Source of the DNA: DASQFQ01 sp035633075
GTDB taxonomy: Bacteria > Actinomycetota > Thermoleophilia > Solirubrobacterales > Solirubrobacteraceae
Direction: 5' to 3'
Assembly: GCA_035633075.1 (NCBI GenBank)
Contig: DASQFQ010000164.1
Span: 1 to 12,386, forward strand
DNA: 12,386 nucleotides
Shown here piece by piece: positions 1 through 9,758 of this stretch. The notes beneath the pieces were generated by a model that worked only from the letters and a program-made list of their open reading frames with translations, made no database searches and was not told the origin of the DNA. Each line of letters opens with the position of its first letter. The first letter of the stretch is position 1. Position numbers and translations under genes: made by a program.

Positions 1-537
1 GTCCCCGGGGGGTTCTCCTACGGCGACTACCTGCGCGTGGGCGCCATCGCGCGCTTCGCGCCCGTGATGGAGGAGGTCGAGCGCTTCGCGCGCGCCGGCG
101 GCCCGGTGCTCGGCATATGCAACGGCTTCCAGGTGCTCTGCGAGGCGGGCCTGCTCCCAGGCGCGCTGCTGCCCAACACGAGCCTGCGCTTTCTCTGCCG
201 CCAGGTCGAGCTCGAGGTGGCGAGCGTCGACACCGCGTGGACGCAGGCATGCGAGCTCGGCGAGCGCATGTCGGTCCCGGTGAAGCACACGACCGGGCGC
301 TACTGGGCACCGGAGCCCGTGCTCGACGAGCTCACGGCCAACGGGCAGCTCGTGCTGCGCTACGCGCCGGGGCAGAACCCCAACGGCTCGGCGCGCGACA
401 TCGCGGGCGTCGCCAACGCCGCCGGCAACGTCGTCGGGCTGATGCCGCACCCCGAGCACGCGGTCGACCCGCTGACCGGCTCCGAGGACGGGCTCAAGCT
501 CTTCGCCTCGGTCGCGCACGCCCTCGCAGCCGCATGA
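1..537 (+). CDS. purQ: Phosphoribosylformylglycinamidine synthase, glutaminase subunit PurQ (5' end missing)
   Basis: This is the glutaminase subunit of FGAM synthetase. It releases ammonia from glutamine for PurL in step 4 of de novo purine synthesis, in the cytoplasm. The reading frame is open from base 1, and the first visible residues, VPGGFSYGDYLR, are a conserved PurQ segment near residue 45-50 of a usual 220-230 residue protein, so roughly the first fifth lies off the left edge. The class I amidotransferase triad is visible. The nucleophilic Cys is in GICNGFQ (Cys codon 118-120), and His and Glu are in MPHPEHAVDP near the C terminus. The GTG at base 37 is internal and not the start. 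The TGA stop overlaps the purL ATG (ATGA, 534-537), which implies translational coupling and fits the 1:1 complex. Identification is secure; only the N terminus is unseen. Confidence 0.96.
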   Translation, partial: VPGGFSYGDYLRVGAIARFAPVMEEVERFARAGGPVLGICNGFQVLCEAGLLPGALLPNTSLRFLCRQVELEVASVDTAWTQACELGERMSVPVKHTTGRYWAPEPVLDELTANGQLVLRYAPGQNPNGSARDIAGVANAAGNVVGLMPHPEHAVDPLTGSEDGLKLFASVAHALAAA

Positions 538-2720
538 CGGTCGCCACCCGCCACCGGGAGCTGGGGCTCACCGACCCCGAGTACGACCTGATCGTCGAGA
601 AGCTCGGTCGCGAGCCCAACCAGGTCGAGCTCGCTGTCTTCAGCCTGCTGTGGTCCGAGCACTGCGGCTACAAGCACTCCAAGCGCGTGCTCAAGCTGCT
701 GCCCGTCGAGGGCGCCCGGCTCCTCCTGGGGCCGGGCGAGAACGCCGGCGCGGTGGCGGTCGGCGACGGCCTCGCCTGCGCGTTCAAGGTCGAGTCGCAC
801 AACCACCCCAGCGCGGTCGAGCCCTTCCAGGGCGCGGCCACCGGCGTCGGCGGCATCCTGCGCGACGTCTTCGCGATCGGCGCGCGCCCGATCGCCATCC
901 TCGACTCCCTGCGCTTCGGCGAGCCGGCAGCCTCCCCGCGCTCCCGCTACCTGCTCGAGCACGCCGTGGCCGGCATCGGCCACTACGGCAACTCGATCGG
1001 GGTGGCGACGGTCGGAGGCGAGATCTACTTCGAGTCGACGTATGAGCAGAACTGCCTGATCAACGCCATGTGCGTCGGGCTTATCGAACGCGACCGGCTG
1101 ATCCGCTCGGCGGCCGCCGGCGTCGGCAACGTCGTGGTCCTGTTCGGCGCGCGTACCGGCCGCGACGGTATCGGCGGCGCATCCGTGCTCGCCTCCGCCG
1201 AGCTCGACGAGGAGGACGCCTCCAAGCGCCCGTCGGTGCAGATCGGCGACCCCTTCGAGGAGAAGAAGCTGCTCGAGTGCTCGCTCGGGCTGCTCGAACG
1301 CGGGCTGCTGGTGGCGCTGCAGGACCTCGGTGCCGCCGGGCTGAGCTCGTCCGCGGCCGAGATGGCCGCCAAGGGCGGGCTGGGCCTCGACCTCGACGTC
1401 GCGCTCGTCCCCCTCCGCGAGGCCGACATGGAGCCCTTCGAAGTCATGGTCTCCGAGTCCCAGGAGCGCATGCTCTGCGTGATCGAGCCCGAGCGGGTGG
1501 ACGCGGTCCTCGGCGTGTGCGCCAGGTGGGAGGTCAACGCCACCGCGATCGGGGAGGTGACCGACAGCGGCCGCCTGCGGGTGTTCGCGAACAAGGAGCT
1601 GGTCGGGGACATGCCGGTCGCCGCGCTCGTCGACGAGTGCCCGGTCTACGAGCTCGAGCCGGTCGCCCCGGCGGTCCCCATGTACCCGGCGCCGGACCCC
1701 GTGCTGATCGGCCCGGCCGATCCCCGCGCCACGCTGCTGGCGCTCGTCGGCAGCGCCAACCTCGCCTCGCGCCGCTGGGCCTTCGAGCAGTACGACTGCC
1801 TCGTGGGCTCGCGCACGGTGCGCCGGCCCGAGCAGGCCGACGCCGCGGTGCTCAAGCTTCCGAGCGGCTCCGCGCTCGCCGTGTCGATCGACGGCAACGG
1901 CCGCCGAGTGGCATGCGACCCCTACCGCGGAGCGGTCGAGGCGGTGCTCGAGTGCTCGGCCAACCTCGCATGCGTGGGCGCCGAGCCCCTGGGGCTGACC
2001 AACTGCCTGAACTTCGGCAACCCCGAGAAGCCCCACATCGCCTGGCAGCTCACGCGCGCGGTGGCCGGCCTGGCCGACGCCTGCCGCGCCCTCTCGGTGC
2101 CCGTGGTGGGGGGCAACGTCTCCCTCTACAACGAGGGGGGCGGGGGCCCGATCTTCCCCACCCCGGTCGTCGGGCTGGTCGGCGAGCTGCCCGACGCCGC
2201 GCGCGCCGGCCGCCTCGGGTTCTCTCGGGCGGGCGACGTCGTGGCGCTGATCACGGCGGGCTCGTGGGCGCCGTCGCTCACCGGCTCCGAGCTGGCCAAG
2301 CTGCGCGGCGAGGTGCCGTGGGGCGACCTGCCCGCCGCCGACCTCGGCGAGCTGCGCGTCCTGCACGCCGCGGTCCGCCAGGGCGTCCGCGCCGGCGCGC
2401 TGCGCTCGGCGCACGACGTCGCCGAGGGCGGCCTCGCAGTCGCGCTGGCGGAGTGCTGCATCGCCGGGGGGCTGGGGGCCGAGGTCGACCTCGCCCCGCG
2501 CGGCGGCAGCGGTGAGGAGCGCCTGTTCGGCGAGGGCCCGGGCGCGTTCGTCGTCTCCGGGTCGCCCGACGCCTTCACCGCCTTCGGCGCCGCCGCGCGG
2601 ATCGTGGGCACGGTCGGCGGCGACGCGCTCGTGATCGACGGCGCGCTGTCGGTGCCGGTCGCCGAGCTCGCCCGCGTGCACGCGGGCGGCCTGGCGGGCC
2701 TCCTCCAGGGCTTGCTCTAG
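534..2720 (+). CDS. purL: Phosphoribosylformylglycinamidine synthase, synthetase subunit PurL (small type)
   Basis: This is the ATP-dependent synthetase subunit that converts FGAR to FGAM with ammonia delivered by PurQ. At 728 residues it matches the small PurL used with separate PurQ and PurS, not the ~1300-residue fused enzyme. Visible family blocks are WSEHCGYKHSK (residues 40-50, with the conserved His43), ESHNHPSAVEPFQGAATGVGG from residue 87, the glycine-rich GIGHYGNSIGVATVGGE, and GAAGLSSSAAEMA with SESQERML in the first half. The second AIRS-like repeat shows GAVEAVLECSANLACVGAEP, LTNCLNFGNPEKP and VVGGNVSLYNEG. The start is the ATG inside ATGA shared with the purQ stop; frames upstream of it are shadow. 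The TAG stop lies within CTAG, which is also the stop of the convergent aminotransferase gene, so no intergenic space remains for a terminator. purS is expected upstream of the window. Confidence 0.98.
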   Translation: MTVATRHRELGLTDPEYDLIVEKLGREPNQVELAVFSLLWSEHCGYKHSKRVLKLLPVEGARLLLGPGENAGAVAVGDGLACAFKVESHNHPSAVEPFQGAATGVGGILRDVFAIGARPIAILDSLRFGEPAASPRSRYLLEHAVAGIGHYGNSIGVATVGGEIYFESTYEQNCLINAMCVGLIERDRLIRSAAAGVGNVVVLFGARTGRDGIGGASVLASAELDEEDASKRPSVQIGDPFEEKKLLECSLGLLERGLLVALQDLGAAGLSSSAAEMAAKGGLGLDLDVALVPLREADMEPFEVMVSESQERMLCVIEPERVDAVLGVCARWEVNATAIGEVTDSGRLRVFANKELVGDMPVAALVDECPVYELEPVAPAVPMYPAPDPVLIGPADPRATLLALVGSANLASRRWAFEQYDCLVGSRTVRRPEQADAAVLKLPSGSALAVSIDGNGRRVACDPYRGAVEAVLECSANLACVGAEPLGLTNCLNFGNPEKPHIAWQLTRAVAGLADACRALSVPVVGGNVSLYNEGGGGPIFPTPVVGLVGELPDAARAGRLGFSRAGDVVALITAGSWAPSLTGSELAKLRGEVPWGDLPAADLGELRVLHAAVRQGVRAGALRSAHDVAEGGLAVALAECCIAGGLGAEVDLAPRGGSGEERLFGEGPGAFVVSGSPDAFTAFGAAARIVGTVGGDALVIDGALSVPVAELARVHAGGLAGLLQGLL

Positions 2721-4102
2721 ACCGTCAGCTCCCGCGCCATCTCGCCGAAGACCGCTACGTAGGCGTCGACCGCCTCGTCGGTGTGGGTCACCGAAAGCGT
2801 CCACTCCTCCTCGCGGCCCGGCGTCATGAAGATGCCCCGGTTCATGTTGTAGAGCCAGGCGAGCTCGGCGAGATCGGCGTCCTGGTTGGCCTTGAAGGAT
2901 GCGTAGTCGACGATCTTCTCGGGCGAGAACGTCACGCAGCCCTTGGATCCGATGCCCACCGCGTAGCCCGGCAGCCCGTGCTTCTGGATGATCGCCTCGC
3001 AGCCTTCGAGGAGGCGGTCGTTGAGGCGGTCGAGGTGGGTGTAGGCCCCGGGGGTGAGGACCTCGGTCAGGCTCGCCCGCGTCGCCGCCATGCCGAGCGG
3101 GTTGCCGTTGTACGTGCCGACCTGGACGACGCTGCCGTCCTCGACGACCGCCATGACCTCCTCGGTCCCGCCGATTGCGCCGGAGGGCATCCCGCCGCCG
3201 AGCGCCTTGGCGAGGGTCACGATGTCGGGCAGCACGCCGAAGCGCTCGGTCGCGCCGCCGGCGGCGATGGACAGGCCAGTCTTGACCTCGTCGAAGATGA
3301 GGACGACGCCGTGGCGGCGGGTGATCTCGCGCACGGCCTCGAGGTAACCGGGCTCGGGGAGCACCACCCCGAGGTTCATCATCGCCGCCTCCATGATCAC
3401 GCAGGCAGGCTTGCGGCCCTCCGCGTCGAGGCGCTCGATGCGGCGCTCCATCGCGCCGGCGTCGTTGAACGGCACCGCGATCGTGAGGTCGACCACGGCC
3501 TGGGGGATCCCGGCGCCGTAGGGCAGCGAGGCGAGGTTCTCCTCGTCGCCGATCGCGTCGTACTCGACGCCGATCGAGACCATCACGCCGTCGTGATGGC
3601 CGTGGTAGGAGCCGAAGATCTTCATGATCGTGTCGCGCTTGGTATGGGCGCGCGCGATCCGGATGGCGTCCATCGTGGACTCCGAGCCCGAGTTGGTGTA
3701 GCGCCAGCGCGGCAGCCCCCAGCGCTTCGACAGCTCCTCGGCGACGACGATCGCGTCCTCGGTCGGCGCCGCGAAGTGGGTGCCGAGTGCGTAGCGCGCC
3801 TCGATCGCGCGCCCGATGGCGGGATGCGCGTGGCCCTGGACCATCGAGCCGAAGCCGTTGTGGAAGTCCCACATCTCGTTGCCGTCGACGTCCCAGGCGC
3901 GGGCACCCTCGCCGCGCTCGAGGTAGATCGGCCACGGGTCGCGCAGCTGGTAGGACGAGGCGACCCCGCCCGACAGCACACGCTGCGCGCGCTCGTACAT
4001 CCGGCTCGACGCGGCGGTGCGCTCGTTGAGCTCGTGCTCCTCGCGCTCGATCAGATCGCGGATGCGCTGCCGGTCGATGTCTGCGGTGGTACGGACGGCC
4101 AT
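2717..4102 (-). CDS. Class III PLP aminotransferase, glutamate-1-semialdehyde aminomutase-like
   Basis: This 461-residue protein is a fold-type I, class III pyridoxal-phosphate aminotransferase resembling glutamate-1-semialdehyde 2,1-aminomutase. Visible motifs are NSGSESTMDAIRIAR (137-151), YHGHHDGVM (166-174), the pyridine-binding Asp in LIFDEVKTG (Asp271), and the Schiff-base lysine in IVTLAKALGGGMPSGAIGG (Lys299). The conserved NGNP loop (332-335) follows. It is longer than typical HemL (~430), with an extra N-terminal helical stretch, and reads DEVKTGL where HemL usually has DEVMTGFR. A true heme role is therefore doubtful and the substrate is unknown. The ATG at 4102 is chosen because AGGAGGAG lies 7 nt upstream (complement of 4110-4117). 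The gene is convergent with purL (shared CTAG stops) and divergent from purF. No heme gene is nearby. The family call is firm; the function is open. Confidence 0.9.
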   Translation of the reverse strand: MAVRTTADIDRQRIRDLIEREEHELNERTAASSRMYERAQRVLSGGVASSYQLRDPWPIYLERGEGARAWDVDGNEMWDFHNGFGSMVQGHAHPAIGRAIEARYALGTHFAAPTEDAIVVAEELSKRWGLPRWRYTNSGSESTMDAIRIARAHTKRDTIMKIFGSYHGHHDGVMVSIGVEYDAIGDEENLASLPYGAGIPQAVVDLTIAVPFNDAGAMERRIERLDAEGRKPACVIMEAAMMNLGVVLPEPGYLEAVREITRRHGVVLIFDEVKTGLSIAAGGATERFGVLPDIVTLAKALGGGMPSGAIGGTEEVMAVVEDGSVVQVGTYNGNPLGMAATRASLTEVLTPGAYTHLDRLNDRLLEGCEAIIQKHGLPGYAVGIGSKGCVTFSPEKIVDYASFKANQDADLAELAWLYNMNRGIFMTPGREEEWTLSVTHTDEAVDAYVAVFGEMARELTV

Positions 4103-4109
4103 GGCGATT

Positions 4110-4117
4110 CTCCTCCT
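4110..4117 (-). promoter_or_regulatory. Strong Shine-Dalgarno site of the aminotransferase gene
   Basis: On the minus strand the sequence AGGAGGAG lies 7 nt before the ATG at 4102. It is the best ribosome binding site in the window and fixes the start of the aminotransferase. Most neighbouring genes have weak or no such site. Confidence 0.8.
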
Positions 4118-4131
4118 ACGGTGCGGCCTGC

Positions 4132-4137
4132 AGGCTA
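4132..4137 (-). promoter_or_regulatory. Candidate -10 element of the aminotransferase gene
   Basis: On the minus strand this reads TAGCCT, which fits the actinobacterial TAnnnT -10 pattern. It would place a transcription start near 4125 and give a leader of about 23 nt that includes the Shine-Dalgarno site. No clear -35 hexamer is visible 16-18 nt upstream. This is a prediction from position and pattern only. Confidence 0.4.
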
Positions 4138-4170
4138 TCCGAGGCCACCGTCGGGCGCCGGGGCCGCTGC

Positions 4171-4176
4171 TACGCT
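4171..4176 (+). promoter_or_regulatory. Candidate -10 element of purF
   Basis: TACGCT fits TAnnnT and lies 25 nt before the purF ATG, in the 99-bp gap shared with the divergent aminotransferase gene. A start of transcription near 4183 would leave a leader of about 18 nt with no convincing Shine-Dalgarno site. No good -35 box is seen. I found no PurR-type or purine-riboswitch signature in the gap. Confidence 0.4.
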
Positions 4177-4201
4177 GACCCCTTCGACGGCCCCAACCCG
4201 C

Positions 4202-5641
4202 ATGGCAACGCCTTTCTCTCTCGATCCACGCGACGGGCCGCGCGACGAATGCGGCGTGTTCGGCGTCTACGGTCCCGGCCACGACGTCGCCCGCCTCACC
4301 TACTTCGCGCTCTACGCCCTCCAGCACCGCGGACAGGAGTCCGCCGGCATCGCGACGGCGCAGGGCGGCCACATCATGGCCATGCGTGACCAAGGCCTCG
4401 TCAACCAGGTCTTCGACGAGCAGAAACTGCGGGCGCTGCAAGGCGACATGGCGCTCGGCCACGTGCGCTACTCGACCACGGGCGCCAACTCATGGGAGAA
4501 CTCCCAGCCCGTCTGGCGCGCCGACCGGCGCGAGGTCGCGCTCGGGCACAACGGCAACCTCGTCAACGCCGTCGAGCTGCACGCGGCGCTGCGCGCGCTG
4601 GGCGTGAGCTTCCGCTCGACGTCTGACTCGGAGATCATCGCCGCGCTGCTGTCCACCCACGAGGCGCCCACGATCGAGGACGCGGTGGAGGATGTCCTGC
4701 CGCGGCTGGAGGGCGCCTACTCGACCGTCGTGATGACCCACGACCGCATCGTGGCCTTCCGCGACCCGGCCGGGCTGCGGCCGCTCGTCCTCGGCATGCT
4801 GGGGGACCGCTACTGCGTGGCCTCTGAGTCGTGCGCGCTCGACATCATCGGCGCGCGCTACATGCGTGAGGTGCAGCCGGGAGAGATGGTCTCCTTCACC
4901 GAGCGCGGCCTGGAGACGCGCCAGGTGGTGCGGGGGGCGCGGCGGGCGTTCTGCGTGTTCGAGCACATCTACTTCGCCCGCCCGGACTCGCGCCTGGAGG
5001 GGCGCATCGTCCAGACCTCGCGCGGGCGCATGGGCGAGCTGCTCTTCCGCGAGGCGCCGGTGGTTGCCGACCTGGTCATCCCGGTCCCGGACTCCGGCAA
5101 CGCGGCCGCCCGCGGCTTCGCCCGCGCCAGCGGGCTGCCCTCCGACGACGGGCTGATCAAGAACCGCTACGTGCACCGCACGTTCATCCAGCCCGGCCAG
5201 GAGCTGCGCAAGCACGGGCTGCGCCTGAAGTTCAACCCGCTGCCCGAGGTGGTCGGCGGCAAGCGGCTCGTGGTGGTCGACGACTCGATCGTGCGCGGCA
5301 ACACGACGCGCCAGATCGTGCAGATGCTGCGCGACGCCGGCGCCGCCGAAGTCCACATGCGCATCTCCGCCCCGCCGATCCGCCACACCTGCCACTACGG
5401 CATCGACATGTCCACGCACGAGGAGATGATCGCCCACGGCCGCACCGAGGCCGAGGTGGCCGCCGAGCTCGGCGCGGACTCGCTCGCCTACCTCTCGCTC
5501 GAGGCGGTCTACGAGGCGATCGAGGGCGAGCGCGCGACGCACTGCGACGCATGCTTCACGGGCGAGTACCCGCTGGAGAACACGGGCCAGTCGCAGCCCA
5601 AGGACGCGTTCGAGCACGCGCTCCCGCTGGCCCCGGTGTAA
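4202..5641 (+). CDS. purF: Amidophosphoribosyltransferase PurF (Fe-S type)
   Basis: PurF catalyses the committed step of purine synthesis, PRPP plus glutamine to phosphoribosylamine. The protein is 479 residues, close to Bacillus subtilis PurF (476). After a 16-residue leader comes DECGVFGVYG, where Cys17 is the expected N-terminal nucleophile exposed by propeptide cleavage. LQHRGQESAGIA and LGHVRYSTTG follow in the Ntn-hydrolase glutaminase domain. The PRPP-binding loop is VVVDDSIVRGNTT (357-369). Cys251, Cys397, Cys448 and Cys451 match the four ligands of the 4Fe-4S cluster in the Bacillus-type enzyme, so this is the cluster-bearing, propeptide-processed class. The ATG at 4202 leaves a leader of plausible length, although no clear Shine-Dalgarno site precedes it. 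The gene is divergent from the aminotransferase and followed by recQ after a 41-nt gap. Activity is probably feedback-inhibited by purine nucleotides, as known for the family. Confidence 0.98.
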   Translation: MATPFSLDPRDGPRDECGVFGVYGPGHDVARLTYFALYALQHRGQESAGIATAQGGHIMAMRDQGLVNQVFDEQKLRALQGDMALGHVRYSTTGANSWENSQPVWRADRREVALGHNGNLVNAVELHAALRALGVSFRSTSDSEIIAALLSTHEAPTIEDAVEDVLPRLEGAYSTVVMTHDRIVAFRDPAGLRPLVLGMLGDRYCVASESCALDIIGARYMREVQPGEMVSFTERGLETRQVVRGARRAFCVFEHIYFARPDSRLEGRIVQTSRGRMGELLFREAPVVADLVIPVPDSGNAAARGFARASGLPSDDGLIKNRYVHRTFIQPGQELRKHGLRLKFNPLPEVVGGKRLVVVDDSIVRGNTTRQIVQMLRDAGAAEVHMRISAPPIRHTCHYGIDMSTHEEMIAHGRTEAEVAAELGADSLAYLSLEAVYEAIEGERATHCDACFTGEYPLENTGQSQPKDAFEHALPLAPV

Positions 5642-5682
5642 CGAAACTCCCGCATCCCACGGCACCCTCCGAGGGCGCCGCT

Positions 5683-7553
<1,871 letters not shown>

Positions 7554-7557
<4 letters not shown>

Positions 7558-8162
7558 GCCTGCGCGTCGGCGTCCTCGCCTCGGGGGCTGGAACGAACCT
7601 GCAGGCGATACTCGACCGCGTGCACGGGCGCGACGGCGCGGAGGTCGTGGCCGTGGGGTCCAACCACGCCGGCACGCCGGCAATTCAGCGCGCGCGTGCC
7701 GCCGGCGTCCCTACGCGCGTGTTCGCTCCGGAGCCGGACCGGATCGCGCGCGACGACGCGATGGCGGCGTGGCTGCTCGAGAGCGGCGTCGGGCTGGTGG
7801 CCCTCGCCGGCTACATGCAGCTCCTCAGCCCCGGCTTCCTCGCCGCGTTCCCGCAGCGGGTGATCAATGTCCATCCCGCGCTGCTGCCGGCCTTCGCCGG
7901 GATCAAGGCGATCGAGCAGGCGCTCGAATACGGCGTGAAGGTCTTCGGCGTGACCGTCCACTTCGTCGACGAGGGGGTCGACACGGGACCGATCATCCTG
8001 CAGCGCGCCGTCGAGCTGCCCACCGCCACCGAACCGGATGAGGTGCGGGAGGCGCTGCGCCCGATCGAGCACGAGCTGCTCACCGAGGCGATCCGCTTGA
8101 TCGCCCGTGACGCGGTGCGCATCGACCCGGCGCATCCGCGCCGTGTGCTCATCGCATCCTGA
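7554..8162 (+). CDS. purN: Phosphoribosylglycinamide formyltransferase PurN
   Basis: PurN is the folate-dependent GAR transformylase, which moves the formyl group of 10-formyl-THF to GAR in step 3 of purine synthesis. The 202-residue product is slightly shorter than E. coli PurN (212). It shows the phosphate-binding N terminus VLASGAGTNLQAILD, the catalytic Asn and His in NVHPALLPAF (Asn105, His107), and the essential Asp in VHFVDEGVDTGPI (Asp143), at the same spacing as E. coli Asn106/His108/Asp144. The start is taken as TTG at 7554, the only start-like codon directly before the conserved N terminus. It overlaps the recQ stop as TTGA, so translation probably depends on recQ. No strong Shine-Dalgarno site is seen. 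purH follows after 27 nt. Confidence 0.95.
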
Positions 8163-8175
8163 CGGAGCCCGCTTG

Positions 8176-8181
8176 TATCGT
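8176..8181 (+). promoter_or_regulatory. Candidate -10 element for a leaderless purH transcript
   Basis: TATCGT fits TAnnnT and ends 8 nt before the purH GTG, which is where transcription would begin. The only nearby purine-rich GGAG (8164-8167) is over 20 nt from the start, too far to act as a Shine-Dalgarno site. A leaderless purH mRNA is the simplest reading. No clear -35 hexamer is visible. purH may also be transcribed by read-through from recQ-purN. Confidence 0.42.
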
Positions 8182-8189
8182 CCGGCCGC

Positions 8190-9758
8190 GTGACGCAGCC
8201 CGGGGAGGTCAGGATCCGCCGCGCGGTGCTCTCGGTCTCCGACAAGACCGGCCTCGTGGACTTCGCTCGCGGGCTGGCGTCGCTCGGCGTTGAGATCGTC
8301 TCCACCGGCGGGACTGCCGAGGAGCTGCGCGCCGCGGGGCTCGAGGTGCGCCCGATCGAGGACTTCACGGGCTTCCCGGAGATCATGGACGGGCGCGTCA
8401 AGACGCTGCACCCGAAGCTCTACGCGGGCCTGCTCGCCCTGCGCGACGACCCCTCGCACATGGTCGCCGCCGAGGAGCACGAAGTCGAGTTCGTCGACCT
8501 GGTGTGCGTGAACCTCTATCCCTTCGAGCGCACGGCCGCACGCCGCGGCGTCGGCGAGCAGGAGGTGATCGAGAACATCGACATCGGCGGGCCGGCGATG
8601 ATCCGCGCCGCGGCCAAGAACTTCGCCTTCTCCGCGGTCGTCGTCGAGCCCGAGAGCTACGACGCCGTGCTGCAGGAGCTCAACGACACCGGAGCCCGCC
8701 TCTCGCTGTCCACGCGTGAGAACCTGGCGATGGAGGCCTTCTCTTACACGGCCCGCTACGACACGGCGATCGCGCGCTGGTTCGTCGAGAAGCTCGACGA
8801 CTTCCCGGCCACCCTCATGGGCACCTACGAGAAGGTCACCGACCTCGCCTATGGCGAGAACCCGCACCAGCGGGCGGCCTACTACCAGCAGGTCGGCGCG
8901 CGCATGCACGTCCTCTCCATGGTCCGCCAGATCGGCGGCAAGGAGCTGTCGTTCAACAACGTGCTCGACATCAACGCCGCGCGGCTGCTCGCGCACGAGT
9001 TCGAGCTGCCGGCCTGCGCGATCATCAAGCACAACAACCCATGCGGCTGCGCGGTCGGTGGCTCGGCGATCGAGGCCTACCAGCGGGCCTTCGCCTGCGA
9101 TCCGCAGTCGGCGTTCGGCGGCGTGGTGTGCGTCAACCGCACGGTCGACGCGGCCTTCGCGCACGAGCTCACCAAGCAGTTCTGCGAGGTGATGTTCGCG
9201 CCGCACTACACCGAGGAGGCGCTCGAGGTCCTCGCCTCGAAGCCCAACATGCGCGTCCTGGAGGACAATGAGCGCCGCCACGTCAACGTCGCCGAGCGCG
9301 ACCTCAAGCGCGTCATGGGCGGGCTGCTCGTGCAGGACCGCGACCTCGACCTCGAGGATCGCACCGAGATGGAGGTCGTCACGGAGCGCAAGCCGTCGGA
9401 GCGCGAGTGGGGCGAGATGCTGTTCGGCTGGAAGGTCTGCAAGCACGTACGCTCCAACGCGGTCGTGCTCTCCAAGGACCTTGCCTCGATCGGCATCGGG
9501 GCCGGGCAGATGAGCCGAGTCGACTCCGTCCGGCTCGCGATCGAGAAGGCGCGCAGCGCCGGCACCGACCTCGCCGGGTCCACTCTCGCGTCAGACGCCT
9601 TCTTCCCGTTCGCGGACGGGCTCACGCTCGCGGTCGAGGCGGGCGCGTGCTGCATCATCCAGCCGGGCGGCTCGCGCCGCGACCCGGAGGTCGTCGAGGC
9701 GGCCGACGCCGCCGCCATCTCGATGGTGTTCACGCACCGACGGCACTTCAGGCACTAG
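8190..9758 (+). CDS. purH: Bifunctional AICAR transformylase / IMP cyclohydrolase PurH
   Basis: PurH performs the last two steps to IMP: formylation of AICAR with 10-formyl-THF, then cyclisation of FAICAR. The 522-residue length is normal for the bifunctional enzyme. The N-terminal MGS-like cyclohydrolase domain opens with SVSDKTGLVDFA and contains STGGTAEELR, MDGRVKTLHPKLYAG and NIDIGGPAMIRAAAKN. The AICAR transformylase domain holds YGENPHQRAAYY, the catalytic Lys-His pair in IIKHNNPCGC (Lys280, His281), DPQSAFGGVV, GIGAGQMSRVDS and SDAFFPFADG, ending in the conserved RHFRH. The GTG at 8190 is chosen because the conserved region begins about 12 residues later and no better in-frame start is near. 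It lies 27 nt after purN. The TAG stop shares CTAG with the convergent tetR gene. Confidence 0.98.
   Translation: MTQPGEVRIRRAVLSVSDKTGLVDFARGLASLGVEIVSTGGTAEELRAAGLEVRPIEDFTGFPEIMDGRVKTLHPKLYAGLLALRDDPSHMVAAEEHEVEFVDLVCVNLYPFERTAARRGVGEQEVIENIDIGGPAMIRAAAKNFAFSAVVVEPESYDAVLQELNDTGARLSLSTRENLAMEAFSYTARYDTAIARWFVEKLDDFPATLMGTYEKVTDLAYGENPHQRAAYYQQVGARMHVLSMVRQIGGKELSFNNVLDINAARLLAHEFELPACAIIKHNNPCGCAVGGSAIEAYQRAFACDPQSAFGGVVCVNRTVDAAFAHELTKQFCEVMFAPHYTEEALEVLASKPNMRVLEDNERRHVNVAERDLKRVMGGLLVQDRDLDLEDRTEMEVVTERKPSEREWGEMLFGWKVCKHVRSNAVVLSKDLASIGIGAGQMSRVDSVRLAIEKARSAGTDLAGSTLASDAFFPFADGLTLAVEAGACCIIQPGGSRRDPEVVEAADAAAISMVFTHRRHFRH

Noticed and set aside
360..3935. A 1191-residue open frame on the minus strand across purL and into the aminotransferase
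   Set aside because: It overlaps two firmly identified genes in a wrong frame, is composed of Arg/Gly/Ala/His-rich sequence with no domain, and is the expected shadow of high-GC codon use.
2783..4201. Upstream extension of the purF frame to base 2783
   Set aside because: The extension is the complement of the aminotransferase gene. PurF similarity starts at the ATG at 4202, with the nucleophile at residue 17 as expected after a short propeptide.
4103..4201. Purine riboswitch or PurR box before purF
   Set aside because: No conserved purine aptamer core or PurBox-like repeat is visible, and the gap is too short for a riboswitch plus leader once the divergent promoter is allowed for.
4103..4462. 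N-terminal extension of the aminotransferase frame to 4462
   Set aside because: It would run into the purF coding region and past a strong ribosome site that clearly serves the ATG at 4102.
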